Numbered from the stretch's first letter, positions 45,871 to 56,042 are shown. The stretch: 64,000 nt of DNA from Hyphomicrobiales bacterium (GCA_900469475.1 UBXG01000010.1:361959-425958), one strand, 5' to 3'. The notes: a model not told the origin generated them from the letters alone. Program-made: numbers and translations.

Positions 45871-47994
45871 ATGAACATTGCGACCCCCATCCAAGCCAAA
45901 TCGCGCATCGGCCACACAGCCTGTCCGCATGACTGTCCCTCCACCTGCGCGCTGGAGGTCGATCTGACTGAAGACGGTAGGATCGGCCGGGTTCGCGGGG
46001 CCAACGACCATTCCTATACCTCCGGCGTCATCTGCGCCAAGGTCGCTCGCTATGCCGAGCGGCTCTATCACCCGGATCGCCTGATGAAGCCGCTTCGCCG
46101 CGCCGGCGCCAAGGGCGAGGGGCGCTGGCAGGAGCTTTCCTGGGACGCGGCACTGGATGAAATCGCCGAAGCCTTCGTGAAGGCGGAAGTGAAGGACGGC
46201 AGCGAGGCGATCTGGCCCTATTTCTACGCAGGTACGATGGGCTGGGTGCAGCGCGACTCCATCGAGCGGCTGCGCCATGCCAAGCGCTATTCCGGCTTCT
46301 TCTCATCGATCTGCACCAATCCGGCCTGGACCGGCTTCACCATGGCGACAGGCGTGCTGCGCGGCCCCGATCCGCGGGAAATGGGCCGCACGGATTGCGT
46401 CGTCATATGGGGCACGAATGCCGTGGCGACGCAGGTCAATGTCATGACCCATGCGGTGAAGTCCCGCAAGGAGCGCGGCGCCAAGATCGTCGTCGTCGAT
46501 ATTTACGACAACCCGACGATGAAGCAGGCCGATATGGCCTTGATCGTTAAGCCGGGCACGGATGCGGCCCTTGCGTGCGCCGTCATGCACATCGCCTTCC
46601 GCGACGGCTATGCCGACCGCGACTACATGGCCAAATATGCCGACGATCCCGCCGGCCTCGAAGAGCATTTGAAGTCGAAGACCCCGGCATGGGCTGCTGG
46701 CATCACCGGCCTTTCGGTTGATGAGATCGAAGCTTTCGCCAAGCTCGTGGGAACGACGAAGAAGACCTACTTCCGCCTCGGCTACGGCTTTACCCGTCAG
46801 CGCAATGGCGCGGTCGCCATGCATGCGGCAGCCTCGATCGCCACAGTTCTCGGTTCCTGGCAATATGAAGGCGGCGGCGCCTTTCATTCGAACAGCGATA
46901 TCTTCCGCATGGACGCGAGCGAACTCACCGGCCGCGCCATGAAGGATCAGGATATCCGCATGATCGATCAGTCGCAGATCGGCCGCGCTTTGACCGGCGA
47001 TGCCGTGGCGCTGCGCCATCGCGGCCCGGTGACCGCGATGCTTATCCAGAACACCAATCCGGTGAATATTGCGCCGGAGCAGCGGCTGGTGAAGCGCGGC
47101 TTTGCCCGCTCCGATCTCTTCGTCGCCGTGCACGAGCAGTTCATGACCGATACGGCCGAGATGGCGGATATCGTCATCCCCGCCACCATGTTCGTCGAGC
47201 ATGACGACATCTACCGCGCCGGCGGGCAGAACCACATCCTGCTCGGTCCCAAGCTTGTCGAGCCGCCGCCGACCGTTCGCAGCAATCTCTTCGTCATCGA
47301 GGAGCTCGCCAAACGCCTCGGCGTCGCGGATCGCCCCGGTTTCGGCTTCTCCGCCCGCGAGATGATCGACAGGATTCTGTCGAGGAGCGGTCTGCCGGAT
47401 TACGATTATTTCCTCGAACACAAATGGTTCGACCGCCAGCCGGATTTCGAGAAGGCACATTTCGTCAACGGCTTCGCTCATCCCGACGGCAAGTTCCGCT
47501 TTCGCCCCGATTGGACCAATCAGCCGGCGCCGAACCGTCCGCCAGCATCCGTCGGTCTGCTCGGCCCTCACGTCGAACTGCCGGAGTTTCCGGACCAGGT
47601 CGATGTGATCGAGGTGGCCGACCCCGAGCATCCTTTCCGGCTCGCGACCTCGCCCTCGCGCAATTTCCTGAATTCAAGTTTCGCGGAAACGAAGACGTCA
47701 CGGCAGAAGGAAGGCCGTCCCGAGGTGATGATCAATCCGGCCGACGCCGAGCGGCTCGATATCGTCAATGGCGAGCTGATCCGCATCGGCAATGGCCGCG
47801 GCGATATCCGCCTCCACGCCCGCGTGACGACGGAAGTGAGACCCGGTGTGCTGATCGCCGAGGGGCTCTGGCCGAACAAGGCTCATGTCGATGGCGAGGG
47901 GATCAATGTGCTCACCGGCGCGGACCCGGTCGCGCCCTATGGCGGCGCGGCTGTCCACGACAACAAGGTATGGCTTCGCAAGGACGTGGCATGA
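45871..47994 (+). CDS. Molybdopterin-dependent oxidoreductase
   Basis: A 707-residue enzyme of the DMSO-reductase superfamily. The N-terminal iron-sulfur ligands are in ACPHDCPSTCALEV with the fourth cysteine in GVICAK. Further on are the WGTNAVATQVN and NTNPVNIAPE cofactor-binding segments and a C-terminal domain (LRIGNGRGDIRLHARV). No twin-arginine signal is seen, so it is probably cytosolic. The redox substrate cannot be told from sequence. It needs molybdopterin from the moaD/moaE pathway also encoded here. The stop overlaps the Nudix start by 4 bases. Confidence 0.9.
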   Translation: MNIATPIQAKSRIGHTACPHDCPSTCALEVDLTEDGRIGRVRGANDHSYTSGVICAKVARYAERLYHPDRLMKPLRRAGAKGEGRWQELSWDAALDEIAEAFVKAEVKDGSEAIWPYFYAGTMGWVQRDSIERLRHAKRYSGFFSSICTNPAWTGFTMATGVLRGPDPREMGRTDCVVIWGTNAVATQVNVMTHAVKSRKERGAKIVVVDIYDNPTMKQADMALIVKPGTDAALACAVMHIAFRDGYADRDYMAKYADDPAGLEEHLKSKTPAWAAGITGLSVDEIEAFAKLVGTTKKTYFRLGYGFTRQRNGAVAMHAAASIATVLGSWQYEGGGAFHSNSDIFRMDASELTGRAMKDQDIRMIDQSQIGRALTGDAVALRHRGPVTAMLIQNTNPVNIAPEQRLVKRGFARSDLFVAVHEQFMTDTAEMADIVIPATMFVEHDDIYRAGGQNHILLGPKLVEPPPTVRSNLFVIEELAKRLGVADRPGFGFSAREMIDRILSRSGLPDYDYFLEHKWFDRQPDFEKAHFVNGFAHPDGKFRFRPDWTNQPAPNRPPASVGLLGPHVELPEFPDQVDVIEVADPEHPFRLATSPSRNFLNSSFAETKTSRQKEGRPEVMINPADAERLDIVNGELIRIGNGRGDIRLHARVTTEVRPGVLIAEGLWPNKAHVDGEGINVLTGADPVAPYGGAAVHDNKVWLRKDVA

Positions 47995-48584
47995 GTAAAT
48001 TCGAAAACGCGAAAGCCGAGATCGTCAGCGAAAAGACGCTGGCGGACCAATGGACGCGGCTGAGTACCTTTGAGGTCGATTACACGGATTCACGAGGCGA
48101 AAGACATCGCCTGAAGCGCGAGGTCTATCATCGCACGCCGGCGGCCTGCATCCTCCTCTATGATCCCAAGCGCGAAACCGTGGTGCTCGTTCGGCAATAC
48201 CGTCTGCCGGCGCGGCTGGTCGGCGAGACGTCCTGGATGATCGAAGTGCCCGCCGGATTGCTCGACGGCGACCAGCCGGAAGCCGCGATCCGCCGCGAGG
48301 CTATGGAGGAGACCGGCTTTCGCGTGCGCGACGTCCGCTTCCTGTTCAAGGCGATGACCTCGCCCGGCTCCTCGACGGAGGTCATTCATTTCTTCGCCGC
48401 CGTGATTGACACGTCCGACCGTGTTGCCGATGGCGGCGGGCTTGCGGAAGAGCATGAGGATATAGAGGTGTTGGAAGTTCGCCTGCCCGATGCGATTGTC
48501 ATGATCGAGAAGGGCGATATCTGTGACGCCAAGACGATCATGCTGCTGCAATGGGCGGCCTTGAATGTCGCCAGCCTGAAATAG
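47991..48584 (+). CDS. NudK-like Nudix hydrolase
   Basis: A 197-residue Nudix protein. The Nudix box GLLDGDQPEAAIRREAMEET fits GX5EX7REUXEEXGU. The N-terminal REVYHRTPAACILLYDPKR, the VRQYRLPA segment and the C-terminal EDIEVLEVRL resemble E. coli NudK, a GDP-mannose hydrolase. Start overlaps the molybdopterin oxidoreductase stop (ATGA), indicating coupled translation. Whether it acts on a sugar nucleotide is inference from similarity. Confidence 0.88.
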   Translation: MSKFENAKAEIVSEKTLADQWTRLSTFEVDYTDSRGERHRLKREVYHRTPAACILLYDPKRETVVLVRQYRLPARLVGETSWMIEVPAGLLDGDQPEAAIRREAMEETGFRVRDVRFLFKAMTSPGSSTEVIHFFAAVIDTSDRVADGGGLAEEHEDIEVLEVRLPDAIVMIEKGDICDAKTIMLLQWAALNVASLK

Positions 48585-48716
48585 GCGGCTGCGTGGGTGG
48601 GAGCTTGCTCTCCCATTCATCACATTGTCACGAATCGAGCTTACCGGGGCGTGCGGCCGAAGACACTCGAATGCTTCCGCCCTTCCTTCGCTTATGGATG
48701 TTTCAGGAGAAAGCCG

Positions 48717-49886
48717 ATGTGGCTCAGCAATTTCACGCTCGTTCTTCCTCATGAAGTCGTCGAGAAGGGCGCAGTGCGCATCGAGGACGGCGTGATTGCC
48801 GAAATCCGCTCGGAGCCGGTGGCGCAGCCAACGTTCGATGGCGGTGGCCGCTTGCTGATGCCGGGCTTCGTCGATCTGCATTGTGACATGGTGGAGCGCG
48901 AGATCGCGCCGCGGCCGAATGCGATGATGCCGATCGATTTCGGCATTCACGAGCTGGACAAGAAGCTGGCGGCGGCTGGCGTCACCACGGCCTTTGCAGC
49001 ACTCTCCTTTGCGACCGAAAGCGTCTATGGCCATGTCCGTTCGCTCGAAACCACCTCGGCGGTGATCCGCGGCATTGGCAGCCTGCGCGATGAGCTCCTG
49101 ATCGACCACCGTGTCCATGCACGCTACGAAATCACCAATCTCGGCGCGGCGCCGACCCTGGAGCGGCTGCTGGAAGAAGGCTCCGTCGATATGATTTCGC
49201 TCACCGACCACACGCCGGGGCAGGGGCAGTATAATGACATCGAAAGCTATATCCGCAGCATGTCCGAGCGTCGGTCCATGTCGCGCGAGGCGGCCGAGGA
49301 GGTCGTGGCAAAGCGCATCGCACAGCGCGAGGACCCTGAGATCGAACGCAAGCTGCATGACGTGGTTGAACTTGCGCTGAAGCACAAGCTATCGCTCGCC
49401 TCGCATGACGACGACAGTGCCGAAAAAGTCGCCGCGATGCACGATCTCGGCGTGACGATCAGCGAGTTTCCGGTGACGGGACCTGCCGCGGAGGAAGCCT
49501 GCCGTCGCGGTCTCTGGACCCTGATGGGCGCGCCGAACGCACTGCGCGGCCAGTCCATGTCCGGCAATCTCAGCGCCCTGGATGCGGCGCGCTCCGGCCT
49601 GCTCGGCATCATCGCGGCTGATTATCACCCGGCGGCCTTTGTGCCGGCGATCTTTAAGATCGCCGATGTTGTTGCCGGCGGTCTGCCGGCGGCGGTTGCG
49701 ACGGCAACCTCCAACGCTGCCCGTTCGGCCGGTCTGACGGATCGCGGTGAGATTGCTGTCGGTCAGCTTGCCGATCTGGTCGCCGTCGAGCCCGGCTCGG
49801 TTCACCGCATCCGCGCAACCTTCCGCGGCGGCCGCATCGTCTATAGCGACGGCACGCTGCATCCGCTGATGGCAATTGCGGCTTGA
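48717..49886 (+). CDS. phnM: Alpha-D-ribose 1-methylphosphonate 5-triphosphate diphosphatase
   Basis: A 389-residue amidohydrolase-type enzyme of the C-P lyase pathway, which cleaves the triphosphate of the phosphonate-ribose intermediate. Metal-binding motifs are FVDLHCDMVE, SLTDHTPGQGQY, LASHDDDSAE and IIAADYHP. The ATG at 48717 follows CAGGAGAAAG; the frame extends upstream to 48597 with no support. No other phn genes are in the window, so either it is a second copy or the rest of the C-P lyase lies elsewhere. Confidence 0.93.
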   Translation: MWLSNFTLVLPHEVVEKGAVRIEDGVIAEIRSEPVAQPTFDGGGRLLMPGFVDLHCDMVEREIAPRPNAMMPIDFGIHELDKKLAAAGVTTAFAALSFATESVYGHVRSLETTSAVIRGIGSLRDELLIDHRVHARYEITNLGAAPTLERLLEEGSVDMISLTDHTPGQGQYNDIESYIRSMSERRSMSREAAEEVVAKRIAQREDPEIERKLHDVVELALKHKLSLASHDDDSAEKVAAMHDLGVTISEFPVTGPAAEEACRRGLWTLMGAPNALRGQSMSGNLSALDAARSGLLGIIAADYHPAAFVPAIFKIADVVAGGLPAAVATATSNAARSAGLTDRGEIAVGQLADLVAVEPGSVHRIRATFRGGRIVYSDGTLHPLMAIAA

Positions 49887-49943
49887 GGAAGGGCGATTGA
49901 GAGCGGCGGATGAGGGGGACTGTTTGCCGCCGGAATTCCTTAT

Positions 49944-50615
49944 TTAACCTACGTCCCCAAGCAGTGACAAAACCTGCCGTCCATCGACAGCAGGCGTTTT
50001 GCCGAGGCTTATGGCCTTGCCGCCTTCCATCCTGACCTTGCCTTCCGCCAGAAGCCGCAGCGATTGCGGATAGATCTGATGCTCGACTGTAAGTACGCGG
50101 GCGGCAAGGCTGTCGGCGGTATCGTCGGTCAAGACAGGCACGGCAGCCTGGCCGACGACAGGACCTTCGTCCATGCCCTCGGTGACGAAATGCACGGTGC
50201 AGCCAGCGATGCGCATGCCGGCGTCGATCGCACGCTGATGCGTGTGCAGGCCGGGAAAAAGCGGCAGCAGCGACGGATGGATATTGATGATCCGGCCCTC
50301 ATAGGCCTGGATGAAGCGGCCCGAGAGCAGCCGCATATAACCGGCAAGGCAGATGATGTCGGGGGAGAGGGCTTCCAGCTGCGAAAGGATCGCCTCTTCA
50401 TGGGCTTCCTTGCTGACAAATTCCTTGCGCACGAAAGCGAAGGTCGCAATGCCTTCAGCCGCGGCTTTTGCCAACCCGCCCGCATCCGCCTTGTCGGAGA
50501 TGACGCCGACGATCTCCGCTGGATAATCCGCTGCCTTGGTGGCTTTCAGAAGAGCCAGCATGTTGGAGCCGCCGCCCGAGATGAAGACGACGACGCGTTT
50601 GCGCGGCGTGGTCAT
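49944..50615 (-). CDS. purN: Phosphoribosylglycinamide formyltransferase
   Basis: A 223-residue enzyme for the third step of purine synthesis, using 10-formyltetrahydrofolate. The motifs VFISGGGSNM, IICLAGYMRLL, INIHPSLLPLFPG (catalytic Asn and His) and HFVTEGMDEGPVV (Asp) are all present. It overlaps purM by 4 bases, so the two are translationally coupled. Confidence 0.97.
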   Translation of the reverse strand: MTTPRKRVVVFISGGGSNMLALLKATKAADYPAEIVGVISDKADAGGLAKAAAEGIATFAFVRKEFVSKEAHEEAILSQLEALSPDIICLAGYMRLLSGRFIQAYEGRIINIHPSLLPLFPGLHTHQRAIDAGMRIAGCTVHFVTEGMDEGPVVGQAAVPVLTDDTADSLAARVLTVEHQIYPQSLRLLAEGKVRMEGGKAISLGKTPAVDGRQVLSLLGDVG

Positions 50616-51685
50616 AGAGCGAGCGTGCCCTTGTAGACGGTGCCGGGAGCGCCTTCTTCGCGGGCGACCATGCGGCCAAGGGTAACGACCGCTTCGTCTT
50701 CAGCTTCAAGCGCGGCCTTCACGGCGTCGACATTTTCCTGACCGACGACCACGATCATGCCGATGCCGCAGTTGAAGGTGCGCAACATTTCCTTGGCCTC
50801 GACGCCGCCCGTCTTGGCAAGCCAGGAGAAGACCGGCGGCACCTTGACGGCGGCCAGATCGATCTCGGCGGCGAGATGCTTCGGCAGTACGCGCGGAATA
50901 TTCTCCGGGAACCCGCCGCCGGTGATATGGGCGAGAGCCTTCAGGGCATGGGTTTCACGGATGGCTTTCAGCAGCGGCTTCACATAGATGCGCGTCGGCG
51001 TCAGCAGCGCTTCGCCGAGCGCCTTGCCTTCGGCGAAGGGAGCCGGCGCATCCCAGCCGAGGCCGGAAAGCTCGACGATCTTGCGCACCAGCGAGAAGCC
51101 GTTGGAATGAACGCCTGACGAGGCGAGGCCGAGAATGACATCGCCCTCGGCAATATCGCCCGAAGGGAGCAGTTGGCCGCGTTCGGCCGCACCGACGGCA
51201 AAGCCCGCCAGATCGTAGTCGCCATGGGAATACATGCCCGGCATTTCCGCAGTCTCGCCGCCGATCAGCGCACAGCCTGCATCGCGGCAGCCGGCAGCAA
51301 TGCCGCCGACGATCGCTGCGCCCTGGTCGGGGTCGAGCTTGCCGGTGGCGAAGTAATCGAGGAAGAAGAGCGGCTCGGCACCCTGGACGACCAAATCGTT
51401 CACGCACATGGCAACGAGGTCGATGCCGACGGTGTCGTGATGATTGGCATCGATCGCGATCTTCAGCTTGGTGCCGACGCCGTCATTGGCGGCGACCAGC
51501 ACCGGATCGGTAAAGCCGGCGGCCTTGAGGTCGAACAGGCCGCCGAAGCCGCCGATCTCGCCATCGGCACCCGGCCGGCGCGTCGAACGGACGGCAGGCT
51601 TGATCTTCTCGACCAGCAGGTTGCCGGCGTCGATATCGACACCCGCGTCGCTATAGGTCAGACCGTTTTTTCCAGACTGGCTCAT
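50612..51685 (-). CDS. purM: Phosphoribosylformylglycinamidine cyclo-ligase
   Basis: A 357-residue AIR synthetase, the fifth step of purine synthesis. It begins MSQSGKNGLTYSDAGVDID and has GGFGGLFDL, NDGVGTKLKIA, DLVVQGAEPLFFLDY and GGGFPENIPRVLP. The ATG at 51685 is the normal family start; the frame extends to 51808. purM-purN is a common bacterial pair. Confidence 0.97.
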   Translation of the reverse strand: MSQSGKNGLTYSDAGVDIDAGNLLVEKIKPAVRSTRRPGADGEIGGFGGLFDLKAAGFTDPVLVAANDGVGTKLKIAIDANHHDTVGIDLVAMCVNDLVVQGAEPLFFLDYFATGKLDPDQGAAIVGGIAAGCRDAGCALIGGETAEMPGMYSHGDYDLAGFAVGAAERGQLLPSGDIAEGDVILGLASSGVHSNGFSLVRKIVELSGLGWDAPAPFAEGKALGEALLTPTRIYVKPLLKAIRETHALKALAHITGGGFPENIPRVLPKHLAAEIDLAAVKVPPVFSWLAKTGGVEAKEMLRTFNCGIGMIVVVGQENVDAVKAALEAEDEAVVTLGRMVAREEGAPGTVYKGTLAL

Positions 51686-51907
51686 GCTTCCGCCTCCGAT
51701 GGGCGCCCGTCCATTATGACAGGGCTTTGATCGGGTCGCCATTGCATGATAGGGGCCTTTATGCAAGGCGCAAGCGCCGCAAACCCTTCGATTTTCCCCG
51801 CTTCCCATTGCTCAGGGCAGATTTCCGGCCGCAGACTTGACCATAATTGCGGCATCATCCTATGTCCTAAGCACACGGCAAACGGGCGCGGAGTAACGGG
51901 GAAGACG

Positions 51908-53038
51908 ATGGAGCAAAAGGTCAGCGGGGCGAGCCTCAAGCGTCAAGTCACCTTCTGGGTGATCGTGCTCGTCGTTTTCATCGCCTTTATCTATATCTTC
52001 AGCACGATCCTGCTGCCGTTCATCGCCGGCATGGCGGTCGCCTATTTCCTCGATCCGGTCGCCGACCGGCTGGAACGGATCGGCCTCAGCCGCCTTATGG
52101 CAACGGTGGTGATCCTCGTCTCCTTCGTGCTGGTCTTCGCACTGGCTCTGACGATCTTCATCCCGATCATCGTCAATCAGTTCAACGATTTCATCCAGCA
52201 CATTCCGACCTATGTGCAGCAGATCCAGCAGCTGATCGCCAAGGCGCAGACCATGGTGCTGCCGGACTGGATCCGCAACCAGCTCGGCGCGATCAAGGAC
52301 AATTTCTCCAGCATCATGTCCGAAGGTCTGAGCTTTGTCGGCGGTCTGTTCGCGCAGCTCTGGAGCTCCGGCAAGGCGCTGGTCAACATCCTCTCGCTGA
52401 TGGTCGTCACACCCGTCGTCGCCTTCTATATGCTGCTCGACTGGGATCGGATGGTCGCCAAGGTAGACGACTGGATCCCGCGCGATCATGTTGCCACCGT
52501 TCGCGAAATCGCCCGCGAGATCGATCAGGCGATCGCCGGCTTCATCCGCGGGCAGGGCTCGCTTTGCATTATTCTCGGCGTCTACTATGGCGTCGGTCTG
52601 TCGCTGGTCGGCCTGAATTTTGGCCTGCTGATCGGCCTCTTTGCCGGCATGATCAGCTTCATTCCCTATGTCGGCTCGATGGTTGGCCTCGTTCTGGCGG
52701 TCGGCGTCGCGCTCGTTCAGTTCTGGCCGGACTATCTCTGGGTCGGTCTGACGCTCGTCGTCTTCTTCACCGGCCAGTTCCTGGAAGGCAATGTGCTGCA
52801 GCCGAAGCTCGTCGGCGAAAGCGTCGGCCTGCATCCGGTCTGGCTGATGTTCGCGCTTTTCGCCTTTGGCGCGCTCTTCGGCTTCGTCGGGCTGCTGATC
52901 GCGGTTCCTGCCGCTGCAGCCTGCGGCGTTCTTGTCCGCTTCGCCCTTTCGCGCTACCTTCAGAGCGATCTCTATTACGGACGCTCGGAAGCGGGCAAGG
53001 CGCGCAGAGCCAAGGCCGGCAAGACCGAGAATAGCTAG
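51908..53038 (+). CDS. AI-2E family transporter (PerM-like)
   Basis: A 376-residue membrane protein with about seven to eight hydrophobic helices (LLPFIAGMAVAYFLDPVADRLER, GLLIGLFAGMISFIPYVGSMVG, GQFLEGNVLQPKLVGESVGLHPVWL). The last segments are the hallmark of the AI-2E/YdgG/PerM family of small-molecule exporters. The actual substrate is not known. It is only 2 bases before hdaA, so they are probably co-transcribed, as in other rhizobia. Confidence 0.88.
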   Translation: MEQKVSGASLKRQVTFWVIVLVVFIAFIYIFSTILLPFIAGMAVAYFLDPVADRLERIGLSRLMATVVILVSFVLVFALALTIFIPIIVNQFNDFIQHIPTYVQQIQQLIAKAQTMVLPDWIRNQLGAIKDNFSSIMSEGLSFVGGLFAQLWSSGKALVNILSLMVVTPVVAFYMLLDWDRMVAKVDDWIPRDHVATVREIAREIDQAIAGFIRGQGSLCIILGVYYGVGLSLVGLNFGLLIGLFAGMISFIPYVGSMVGLVLAVGVALVQFWPDYLWVGLTLVVFFTGQFLEGNVLQPKLVGESVGLHPVWLMFALFAFGALFGFVGLLIAVPAAAACGVLVRFALSRYLQSDLYYGRSEAGKARRAKAGKTENS

Positions 53039-53040
53039 AC

Positions 53041-53754
53041 ATGACCGACGCAAAGAACGCTGATCTAAGGCGCAAGGCCGCCGAGCAGCTGCCCTTGGCC
53101 TTTACGCATGACCCCGCAAACGGGCGCGACGATCTGCTCGTCGCCGATCCCTTGAGCGCGGCGGTGAGGATCATCGATTCCTGGCCACACTGGCCGTCGC
53201 CGGTGGTGATCCTGGCGGGGCCTGTCGGTTCGGGCAAATCGCATCTCGCCAGCATCTGGACCGAGCGGTGCGGCGCCGTCCACATTCATCCTGTCGCCGG
53301 CTCCGATGCCGCAGTCGCAGCGGCGAACGGCCCCGTCATCTTCGAAGACGTGGATCGCCTCGGCTTTGACGATACCGAACTCTTTCATGTCATCAACAGC
53401 GTTCGCGAAAACGGCACCAGTCTTTTGATGACGAGCAGGCTTTGGCCGATGTCCTGGCCGGTGACACTGCCCGACCTGCGCTCCCGCCTGAAGGCGGCAA
53501 CGGTGGTCGAGATCGGCGAGCCGGACGAGGAATTGCTGTCGCAGGTGATCGTCAAGCTCTTCGCCGACCGCCAGCTTTATATCGATGACAAACTCGTCCT
53601 TTATATCGTCAATCGCATGGAGCGTTCCCTGAACGCGGCGCAGCTGATCGTCGACAGGCTGGACCGGCTGGCGCTTGGACGGGGAACAAGGATCACGCGC
53701 CTGTTGGCCGCCGAGGTCCTGAACGAGCTGGGCAGTTCCGGCCAGTCGGATTGA
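53041..53754 (+). CDS. hdaA: HdaA, DnaA-related regulatory inactivator
   Basis: A 237-residue AAA+ protein related to DnaA domain III but without the DNA-binding domain. The N-terminal clamp-binding motif QLPLAF, a P-loop GPVGSGKSH, a Walker-B-like VIFEDVDRL and sensor motifs follow. With the DNA clamp it stimulates DnaA ATP hydrolysis and prevents over-initiation. The order AI-2E transporter-hdaA-ppk-ppx is typical of the order. Confidence 0.9.
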   Translation: MTDAKNADLRRKAAEQLPLAFTHDPANGRDDLLVADPLSAAVRIIDSWPHWPSPVVILAGPVGSGKSHLASIWTERCGAVHIHPVAGSDAAVAAANGPVIFEDVDRLGFDDTELFHVINSVRENGTSLLMTSRLWPMSWPVTLPDLRSRLKAATVVEIGEPDEELLSQVIVKLFADRQLYIDDKLVLYIVNRMERSLNAAQLIVDRLDRLALGRGTRITRLLAAEVLNELGSSGQSD

Positions 53755-53829
53755 GCTGGCTGCGACTGTCACAGTTCCGTCGTCAAACTGATATAGGTGG
53801 CACAAGATTGGAAAGAGGGTAGGTGGAAC

Positions 53830-56031
53830 ATGGACTCGGCACTCACGGAACATCAGGACGCCAACCAGGAAAATCCAGAGGCGGCACCTGCGATCAGCGA
53901 ATTGATGACCAGCCCCGAGCGCTTCATCAACCGCGAATTTTCCTGGCTGCAGTTCAACCGCCGCGTCCTTGAGGAGACGCTGAACACCGCTCACCCGCTG
54001 CTGGAACGTGTCCGCTTTCTCTCGATTTCCGCCGCCAACCTCGATGAATTCTTCATGGTGCGCGTCGCCGGCCTCGAAGGCCAGGTGCGCCAGAAGATCC
54101 TCGTGCGCACTCCAGACGGCAAGACACCCGCCGAACAGCTCGATGATATCCTGCGCGAGATCGACAATCTGCAGATGGAGCAGCAGGCCTCGCTGGCTGT
54201 CCTGCAGCAATATCTCGCCAAGGAAGATATTCTGATCGTCCGGCCGGCTGCCCTTTCCGATGCCGATCGCCAGTGGCTGCACACCGAGTTCGAGCAGGCG
54301 ATCTTCCCGGTCCTGACGCCGCTCTCCATCGACCCGGCCCATCCGTTCCCGTTCATCCCGAACCTGGGTTTCTCGATCGCGCTGCAGCTCAAAAGCATGA
54401 ACGGCCGCGAACCGATGACGGCGCTGCTGCGCCTGCCGCCGGCGCTAGACCGCTTCGTGCGCCTGCCGGACGCCAGCAACGTCATCCGCTACATCACGCT
54501 CGAAGATGTAGTGAACATCTTCATCCATCGGCTCTATCCGGGCTATGAGGTTCAGGGCTCGGGTACCTTCCGCATCATCCGCGACAGCGATATCGAAGTC
54601 GAGGAAGAAGCCGAAGACCTGGTGCGCTTCTTCGAAACCGCGCTGAAGCGCCGCCGCCGCGGTTCCGTGATCCGCATCGAGACCGACTCCGAAATGCCGC
54701 TCGAGCTCCGCCAGTTCGTGGTGGAGTCGCTGAACGTCCCGGGAAACCGCATCGCGGTTCTGCCCGGCCTGCTGGCGCTCAACACACTGTCGGAAATCTG
54801 CAAGGCGCCGCGCGACGATCTTCGTTTCGAGCCCTACAATGCCCGATTTCCTGAGCGCGTCCGCGAACATGCCGGCGACTGCTTCGCCGCGATCCGTGAA
54901 AAGGACATGGTCGTCCACCACCCCTATGAATCCTTTGACGTGGTGGTCCAGTTCCTTCTCCAGGCTGCTAGGGATCCTGACGTTCTGGCGATAAAGCAGA
55001 CGCTTTACCGCACCTCCAACGACAGCCCGATCGTTCGCGCGCTGATCGATGCAGCCGATCTCGGCAAATCGGTTACGGCGCTGGTGGAACTGAAGGCCCG
55101 CTTCGACGAAGAAGCCAACATCCGCTGGGCGCGCGATCTGGAACGCGCCGGTGTGCAGGTCGTCTTCGGCTTCATCGAGCTCAAGACCCATTCGAAGATG
55201 TCGATGGTCGTCCGTCGCGAGGACGGCAAGCTGCGCACCTATTGCCATCTCGGCACCGGCAACTACCATCCGGTCACCGCCAAGATCTACACCGATCTTT
55301 CCTACTTCACCTGCGATCCGAAGATCGCCCACGACATGGCGAATATCTTCAACTTCATCACCGGCTATGGCGAGCCGGAACACGACATGAAGATCGCGGT
55401 CTCGCCCTATACGCTGCGTCCCCGCATCCTCCAGCATATCGAAGGCGAGATCGAGCACGCCAAGAATGGCCATCCTGCCGCGATCTGGATGAAGATGAAC
55501 TCGCTTGTCGATCCCGACATCATCGACGCGCTCTATCGCGCCAGCAATGCCGGCGTCGAGATCGATCTGGTGGTGCGCGGCATCTGCTGCCTGCGTCCGC
55601 AGGTACCGGGTCTATCGGAAAATATCCGCGTCAAGTCGATCATCGGCCGCTTCCTTGAGCACAGCCGCATCTTCTGCTTCGGCAACGGTCAGGGCCTGCC
55701 GTCGGACAAGGCGCTGGTCTATATCGGCTCCGCCGACATGATGCCGAGAAACCTCGATCGTCGCGTCGAAACCCTCGTGCCGCTCACCAACAAGACCGTG
55801 CATGAACAGGTGCTTTCACAGATCATGCTGGGCAATATCATTGACAATCAGCAAAGCTACGAGATATTGCCGGACGGGACTTCACGGCGCATGGAAGTGC
55901 GTCAGGGAAAAGAGCCATTCAATGCGCAGCAATATTTCATGACCAATCCCAGCCTGTCTGGCCGTGGTGAAGCCTTGAAATCCAGTGCTCCGAAACTCAT
56001 CGCTGGACTGCTGTCGGGCCGCAACAAATAA
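53830..56031 (+). CDS. ppk: Polyphosphate kinase 1
   Basis: A 733-residue enzyme that polymerises ATP gamma-phosphate into polyphosphate. N-terminal RFINREFSWLQFNRRVLEE and the PHPFPFIPNLG-like DPAHPFPFIPNLG segment are present, and the phosphohistidine lies in YCHLGTGNYHP (His473). The C-terminal domains have DRRVETLVP. An in-frame ATG at 53797 would add 11 residues without homology. It is followed 11 bases later by ppx on the same strand, the classical polyphosphate pair. Confidence 0.97.
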   Translation: MDSALTEHQDANQENPEAAPAISELMTSPERFINREFSWLQFNRRVLEETLNTAHPLLERVRFLSISAANLDEFFMVRVAGLEGQVRQKILVRTPDGKTPAEQLDDILREIDNLQMEQQASLAVLQQYLAKEDILIVRPAALSDADRQWLHTEFEQAIFPVLTPLSIDPAHPFPFIPNLGFSIALQLKSMNGREPMTALLRLPPALDRFVRLPDASNVIRYITLEDVVNIFIHRLYPGYEVQGSGTFRIIRDSDIEVEEEAEDLVRFFETALKRRRRGSVIRIETDSEMPLELRQFVVESLNVPGNRIAVLPGLLALNTLSEICKAPRDDLRFEPYNARFPERVREHAGDCFAAIREKDMVVHHPYESFDVVVQFLLQAARDPDVLAIKQTLYRTSNDSPIVRALIDAADLGKSVTALVELKARFDEEANIRWARDLERAGVQVVFGFIELKTHSKMSMVVRREDGKLRTYCHLGTGNYHPVTAKIYTDLSYFTCDPKIAHDMANIFNFITGYGEPEHDMKIAVSPYTLRPRILQHIEGEIEHAKNGHPAAIWMKMNSLVDPDIIDALYRASNAGVEIDLVVRGICCLRPQVPGLSENIRVKSIIGRFLEHSRIFCFGNGQGLPSDKALVYIGSADMMPRNLDRRVETLVPLTNKTVHEQVLSQIMLGNIIDNQQSYEILPDGTSRRMEVRQGKEPFNAQQYFMTNPSLSGRGEALKSSAPKLIAGLLSGRNK

Positions 56032-56042
56032 ATTGGACCTGC

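Noticed and set aside
47424..47990. Upstream extension of the Nudix frame inside the oxidoreductase gene
   Set aside because: The extra 189 codons are Arg/Ser-rich out-of-frame translation; the Nudix family N-terminus starts at 47991.
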